A stretch of 32,249 nucleotides of DNA from Arenimonas sp. (GTDB lineage Bacteria > Pseudomonadota > Gammaproteobacteria > Xanthomonadales > Xanthomonadaceae), in assembly GCF_019459675.1 (NCBI RefSeq), contig NZ_JAIBFH010000366.1:1-32249 (forward strand), written 5' to 3'. Within the stretch, counting starts at the first letter, position 1, and the number at the start of each line of letters is the position of its first letter. The translations under genes were made by a program, and so were the position numbers. The notes beneath the pieces were generated by a model, which did no database searches, was not told the DNA's origin, and saw only the letters and a list, made by a program, of their open reading frames with translations. Shown here piece after piece: positions 29,165-32,249 of this stretch.

Positions 29165-29180
29165 GATGAAAGGATGAAGC

Positions 29181-30106
29181 ATGGATCTGGACGCCTGGTC
29201 GGCCTGCCTGAAGGTCCTGGCCGACCCCACGCGGGTGCGCCTGCTGGCCCTGCTTGAGCGCGAAGAGCTCACCGTGGCCGAGCTGTCGGGCATCACCCGC
29301 CTGGCCCAGCCGCGCGTGTCCACCCATCTTGCCAAGCTCAAGGAAGCCGACCTGGTGCGCGACCGCCGCGCCGGCGTCAGCGCCTACTACCGTTTCAACG
29401 CCGAGTCGCTGGACCCGGCTGAAGGCCGGCTCTGGGAAACCCTGCGCGACAGCACCGACGACCCGCTGCTGCGCCAGGACGCCGAGCGGCTGCCGGCCAT
29501 CCTGGCCACGCGCGCCAGCGACCAGAACTGGGCCGACTCGGTCGCCGGCGACATGGAGCGGCACTACTCCCCGGGCCGCACCTGGGAAGCGCTGGCCCGG
29601 TCCACCCTGCCCCTGCTCGAACCCGGCGACGTGCTGGACGTGGCCTCGGGCGACGGCGTGCTGGCCGAACTGCTGGCGCCGCATGCCCGTCGCTACGTCT
29701 GCGTGGACTCCAGCGCGCGCGTGGTCGGCGCGGCCCGCGATCGCCTGAAGAAATACCGCCACGTGGAAGTGCTGGAGGGCGACATGCAGGCCCTGCCCTT
29801 CGAGGCCAACAGCTTCGACCTGGTGCTGCTGATGCATGCGCTTACCTACGCCAGCAAACCCGGCCAGGCCATCGTCGAGGCATCCCGGGTGCTGCGCCGG
29901 GGCGGCCGGCTGGTCGCCACCTGCCTGGGCAAGCACGAACACCAGTCGGCCGTGACGCCCTACGGCCACGTCAACCTGGGCTTCACCGCCAAGGACCTGC
30001 GCCGCTACGCCGACAAGGCGGGGCTGGAAGTCACCGTCTGCGAATCGGTGACGCGTGAGAAGCGCCCGCCCCATTTCGAAGTACTGACCCTGCTGGCACG
30101 CAAGCC

Positions 30107-30110
<4 letters not shown>
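29181..30110 (+). CDS. ArsR-family regulator with C-terminal SAM-methyltransferase-like domain (SahR-like)
   Basis: w[59 protein letters not shown], then [22 protein letters not shown]...[24 protein letters not shown]; coupled to metH. Confidence 0.9.

Positions 30111-32249
<2,139 letters not shown>

Overview
This is a high-GC chromosomal window that looks like Xanthomonadaceae/Lysobacteraceae. That assignment is an inference from protein similarity and gene content; no search was run. It carries about 26 credible genes. Left to right: rpsR and rpsF (-), an ErpA/IscA-type Fe-S protein (-), asnS, two small conserved hypotheticals, an SDR with altered catalytic residues, a PilZ protein and nei. 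Next is a compact (+) operon for kynurenine/3-hydroxyanthranilate catabolism: ALDH, beta-carbonic anhydrase, RidA-type aminomuconate deaminase, 3-hydroxyanthranilate dioxygenase, SbtA-like bicarbonate permease, ACMS decarboxylase, kynureninase, kynurenine monooxygenase. This is followed by sbcB, a DUF2461/TIGR02453 protein and a SnoaL-like protein, a secreted hydrolase + DUF4785-like pair, an MFS transporter, and a low-GC orphan secreted Cys-rich protein. On the (-) strand come a 5'-nucleotidase, NAD kinase, NAD-glutamate dehydrogenase, a membrane protein and an acyl-CoA dehydrogenase. The window ends with an ArsR-methyltransferase fusion (SahR-like) coupled to a truncated metH (+). The most interesting signals are (i) the inorganic-carbon module (carbonic anhydrase + SbtA-like permease) interleaved in the kynurenine operon, (ii) a His/Cys-rich insert near the MetH N-terminus next to a SahR-like regulator, (iii) a 104-bp-period imperfect tandem duplication upstream of the glutamate dehydrogenase gene, (iv) an SDR with Ser/Arg in place of the catalytic Tyr/Lys, and (v) a low-GC orphan secreted protein. 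No CRISPR array, rRNA, tRNA, transposase or prophage was recognised.
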